From contig NZ_FNNG01000001.1 in the NCBI RefSeq assembly GCF_900106765.1, positions 189,774 to 253,773 of the forward strand: a DNA stretch of 64,000 nucleotides. The letters are read 5' to 3'. Below the pieces are notes generated by a model. The model had not been told where the DNA came from. It saw only the letters and a program-made list of their open reading frames with translations, and did no database searches. How positions within the stretch are numbered: the stretch's first letter is position 1; each line of letters opens with the position of its first letter. The position numbers and the translations under genes were made by a program. Shown piece after piece: positions 61,679 to 64,000 of the stretch. The stretch is from Tepidimicrobium xylanilyticum. GTDB lineage: Bacteria > Bacillota > Clostridia > Tissierellales > Tepidimicrobiaceae.

Positions 61679-63259
61679 TTATAATTCAAAATTAGAAATT
61701 TCCAGCTCTACCCCATCATCATATTTTTCTTTTATCTCAATAAATTCGTCTAAATTATCAAAAAGTATGTCTACCAAAATTGGATCAAAATGTTTGCCTC
61801 TTTCTTCTTTGAAATAACTTAAAATATCATTCATTACCCAGGCTTTTTTGTATACTCTTGGTGAGCCTAGGGCATCGAAGACATCGGCTACTCCTACTAT
61901 ACGGCCAAATATGTGGATTTCTTCTCCTTTTAGGCCTCTTGGGTAGCCTTTACCGTCGTAGCGTTCGTGGTGTTCATGAGCTATTATGGCTGCAGATTTT
62001 AACACATCTCTATTGGAGTTTTTAAGGAGGTTGTATCCAATAGTAGTATGGGTTTTAACTATTTCGAATTCTTCCGGGGTAAGTTTTCCTGGTTTTAACA
62101 ATATGCTGTCCGGGATACCTACCTTCCCTACATCATGGATAGGGGCTGCTAAGGTAATAAGCATAACATCCCTTTTGGATAATCCATATTTTTCAGCTAA
62201 TATTTGGCTATACTTTGAAACCCTCTTAGCATGGTTACCAGTTTCATCAGAACGGGCCTCCATTACTTCTCCCAGGATATATAGGATTTCCTTTTGGGTT
62301 TCTTCTATCTCCTTATTAATACATAGGATTTCAAAGGCAGCAGTAATGTTCTTATGGAATATGTCTAATATTTCTACGTCCATATAATCGATACTACCCA
62401 TTGGTTCAATGAAGATTATCCCTTTTATTCCACTAGAACTTTCATAACATGAAACATACTTGTCATTGGTTATTATAAGGTTCCCAGTCATACATACCTT
62501 TTTTACCATATAGTAATCCATTTTGGAAATAGAGTCTGTTAAAAGCTTTCCAACGCAATTTTCATATCTACCATAGCCAACCACAACCCTAAAGGAATCA
62601 CCATTAAAATCCTTAATTGCAGCCAAACCGTTGATAGGAAGATCCGAGGTTTCTTGACAGGAATTGATAATAGCATTTAAATTATAGAAACTTGTTGACA
62701 AAAAGTTAGTAATGGAATTAGTTTCAAATAGTCTGCTAGAAGAAGCTGCAATTTGCTCCATAGCCTTTCGATTGTTATTTATATACATAATATCCCTATA
62801 GGCTCTAAGGGATGAAATTACCACAGTATGTAATTTTTTAGATAATAACTCGTTTTTTTCTTCATAACCGTTTATATCATAGTTTAAAATTGCATCCTTT
62901 TCTAATCTGCCATTTTCCAAACTAGTCATAAGCACTATTCTTACCGCTGAATTCTCTATAACTTCTCTTATATACCTTGTAAACTTTAAACCAGCAGCTT
63001 TTCCTCCTATATATAAATCCAATATGACCAAAGCAATATCCTTATTTTTAGATAGTATTTTTAATGCTTCGGGACCAGAATAGGCACTAAAAATAGATAA
63101 AGGCTTGTCCTCAAATTTAAAATCCTTCAGGACTTCCTTTATCATCACATGGACAAAATTATCCGTATCCACTACTAGTATTTTCCACGAATTTTTTGCT
63201 TGATCATTATTGTCTATAGAACTGTTGCCTTCACCTTTTGTCAAGTCCATTCCTCCCAT
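61679..63259 (-). CDS. Response regulator with HD-GYP domain (REC-DUF3369-HD-GYP)
   Basis: 526 residues. Receiver ~27-150 (ILVVDTDNFVHVMIKEVL; phosphoacceptor in LVILDLYIGG), a DUF3369 middle with GAF-like pattern, and an HD-GYP domain ~345-510 with HDVGKVGIPDSILLKPGKL and HHERYDGKGYPRGLKGEEI. HD-GYP proteins hydrolyse cyclic di-GMP, so it may link a phosphorelay to motility. Next to csrA, 1 base after its stop. The start is uncertain: ATG 63259, or a TTG near 63244 that has a better-spaced GGGAGG. Confidence 0.92.
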   Translation of the reverse strand: MGGMDLTKGEGNSSIDNNDQAKNSWKILVVDTDNFVHVMIKEVLKDFKFEDKPLSIFSAYSGPEALKILSKNKDIALVILDLYIGGKAAGLKFTRYIREVIENSAVRIVLMTSLENGRLEKDAILNYDINGYEEKNELLSKKLHTVVISSLRAYRDIMYINNNRKAMEQIAASSSRLFETNSITNFLSTSFYNLNAIINSCQETSDLPINGLAAIKDFNGDSFRVVVGYGRYENCVGKLLTDSISKMDYYMVKKVCMTGNLIITNDKYVSCYESSSGIKGIIFIEPMGSIDYMDVEILDIFHKNITAAFEILCINKEIEETQKEILYILGEVMEARSDETGNHAKRVSKYSQILAEKYGLSKRDVMLITLAAPIHDVGKVGIPDSILLKPGKLTPEEFEIVKTHTTIGYNLLKNSNRDVLKSAAIIAHEHHERYDGKGYPRGLKGEEIHIFGRIVGVADVFDALGSPRVYKKAWVMNDILSYFKEERGKHFDPILVDILFDNLDEFIEIKEKYDDGVELEISNFEL

Positions 63260-63260
63260 T

Positions 63261-63491
63261 CTACTTTTTTTTCTTCCAAATTTGGCTTACCTGATCCATA
63301 TCCAGTTTAATATTTGCTGCTTCAATATTTTCCTCTTGTATACTTTTATATAATTCTTTGCGAAAAATGTCAACGTTTTTAGGGGCGTCTATGCCTATTT
63401 GTACTTTTCCGTCTTGGATTTCTAGCACCTTTATCTCGATGTTTCCATCTATTATTATGGATTCTCCTTTTTTTCTCGAAAGTATAAGCAT
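63261..63491 (-). CDS. csrA: CsrA, main form with FliW
   Basis: 76 residues from ATG 63491 (AGGGGTGA upstream). Classic [48 protein letters not shown], plus a C-terminal tail ([18 protein letters not shown]). It represses flagellin translation and is antagonised by FliW. It starts 1 base after the fliW stop, so it is translationally coupled. Confidence 0.95.
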   Translation of the reverse strand: MLILSRKKGESIIIDGNIEIKVLEIQDGKVQIGIDAPKNVDIFRKELYKSIQEENIEAANIKLDMDQVSQIWKKKK

Positions 63492-63492
63492 A

Positions 63493-63945
63493 TTATTCAC
63501 CCCTATTTTCTTTATTCTGTCTGAATACAAAATGTTTTGTAGTATATCTATCATCGTCTAATACAACCTGCTTCCCTAGTTTTTCCTTAGTGTTGATTAT
63601 GATGGGACCTAAAAGATTGGCAGTCATCTTTTCAATATCTTCTGGTACCACCACAATGGAATATACAGCTACATCTTTTTCATCCTTTAATTTCAATTTT
63701 TCCTGAGCAGTTTCTGGAATAACAATCTCATAATTAGGATATACAAAGAAGGGGTTTATTATTACAAAAGCTAAATCCGGATTCGCAACCGATTGAAGCC
63801 ATTGGAATGGATTTTCTTCATCTTCATTGTTAATTATTACGAATTGTTTTTCATCTTCAAAGCCCAATATCCCTTCTGGAAAATCAATAATCCTTTCCTC
63901 ATTTATTTCTATTTCCCCAAAATGTTTTGTATGTAGTAGCATCAT
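63493..63945 (-). CDS. fliW: Flagellar assembly factor FliW
   Basis: 150 residues from ATG 63945, with GGAGGGG 5 bases upstream; an earlier ATG at 63984 lacks a site. Family pattern [33 protein letters not shown] and [21 protein letters not shown]. FliW binds CsrA to free flagellin mRNA, and is itself bound by free flagellin. Any further upstream part of this operon lies beyond the window. Confidence 0.95.
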   Translation of the reverse strand: MMLLHTKHFGEIEINEERIIDFPEGILGFEDEKQFVIINNEDEENPFQWLQSVANPDLAFVIINPFFVYPNYEIVIPETAQEKLKLKDEKDVAVYSIVVVPEDIEKMTANLLGPIIINTKEKLGKQVVLDDDRYTTKHFVFRQNKENRGE

Positions 63946-64000
63946 TTCTTCCCCTCCAATTCTCATTTCTCGTTTAACATCCATAATACAGAATTGGCGT

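Noticed and set aside
1-64000. CRISPR arrays, insertion sequences, prophage or attachment sites
   Set aside because: I saw no regularly spaced repeats, transposase or integrase genes, or phage structural genes.

Overview
This is a low-GC, Gram-positive, motile anaerobe, most likely Clostridia/Tissierellia. The evidence is AT-rich DNA, strong AGGAGG ribosome-binding sites, sigma-A and SigD-type promoters, a FliW/CsrA/flagellin locus, a tungsten-type aldehyde:ferredoxin oxidoreductase and PTS operons. I see no prophage, insertion sequence or CRISPR array.

Layout. 1-3.2 kb: the end of a glycosyltransferase gene, a decayed gene copy, gltX, tRNA-Gln(CTG) and a decaying tRNA-Glu(CTC). 3.3-5.8 kb (minus): an ABC-F ATPase gene behind a long leader that holds a 52-codon ORF and two competing hairpins. 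5.9-7.6 kb (minus): a guanidine-I (ykkC-type) riboswitch ahead of a stand-alone B3/4-domain protein and a radical SAM protein. 7.7-10.5 kb: brnQ, an iron-sulfur flavoprotein and an unknown protein with degraded copies elsewhere. 10.7-14.1 kb: the murQ-murP-mupG MurNAc salvage operon. 14.3-15.2 kb: msrB and a wrecked flavodiiron gene.

15.3-30.9 kb is the most novel region. Two convergent transcription units (mtnA-like isomerase plus class II aldolase on plus; an 11-gene unit on minus) end in one shared 22-bp hairpin terminator. Each starts at a TTGACA-N17 promoter followed at once by nearly the same box (ARAGGTAGGACGWCTGTC). A GntR/UTRA regulator lies at the outer edge. The genes encode a BMP-type nucleoside ABC importer, an adenosine-deaminase-like enzyme, an MTA/inosine-type phosphorylase, a sugar-1-phosphate isomerase, an aldolase, an aldehyde:ferredoxin oxidoreductase with its own MoaD-like protein, an IlvD-type dehydratase, a LarA-like protein and a ComB-like phosphatase. 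I read this as uptake and catabolism of a 5'-modified purine nucleoside, giving hypoxanthine, dihydroxyacetone phosphate and an aldehyde that is oxidised with ferredoxin.

31-41 kb: a broken YbjQ-family gene, a small unknown protein, a chemoreceptor and a galactitol-type PTS operon with a polyol dehydrogenase, a class II aldolase and a PRD regulator. 41-58.8 kb (minus): a SigD-driven flagellin glycosylation operon for a pseudaminic-acid-like sugar (pseB, C, F, G, I; a formyltransferase and an ATP-grasp enzyme but no PseH; tagD, CDP-glycerol transferase, Maf).

59-64 kb (minus): fliW-csrA-HD-GYP, then flagellin 2, a second short csrA and flagellin 1. On the minus strand, six hairpins in the untranslated parts of the flagellin/csrA transcripts show GGA in the loop. 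Some lie in 3'UTRs and terminators, which suggests flagellar mRNAs that both respond to CsrA and titrate it. Decayed genes (fprA, ybjQ, tRNA-Glu, copies of an unknown gene) are scattered through the first half.
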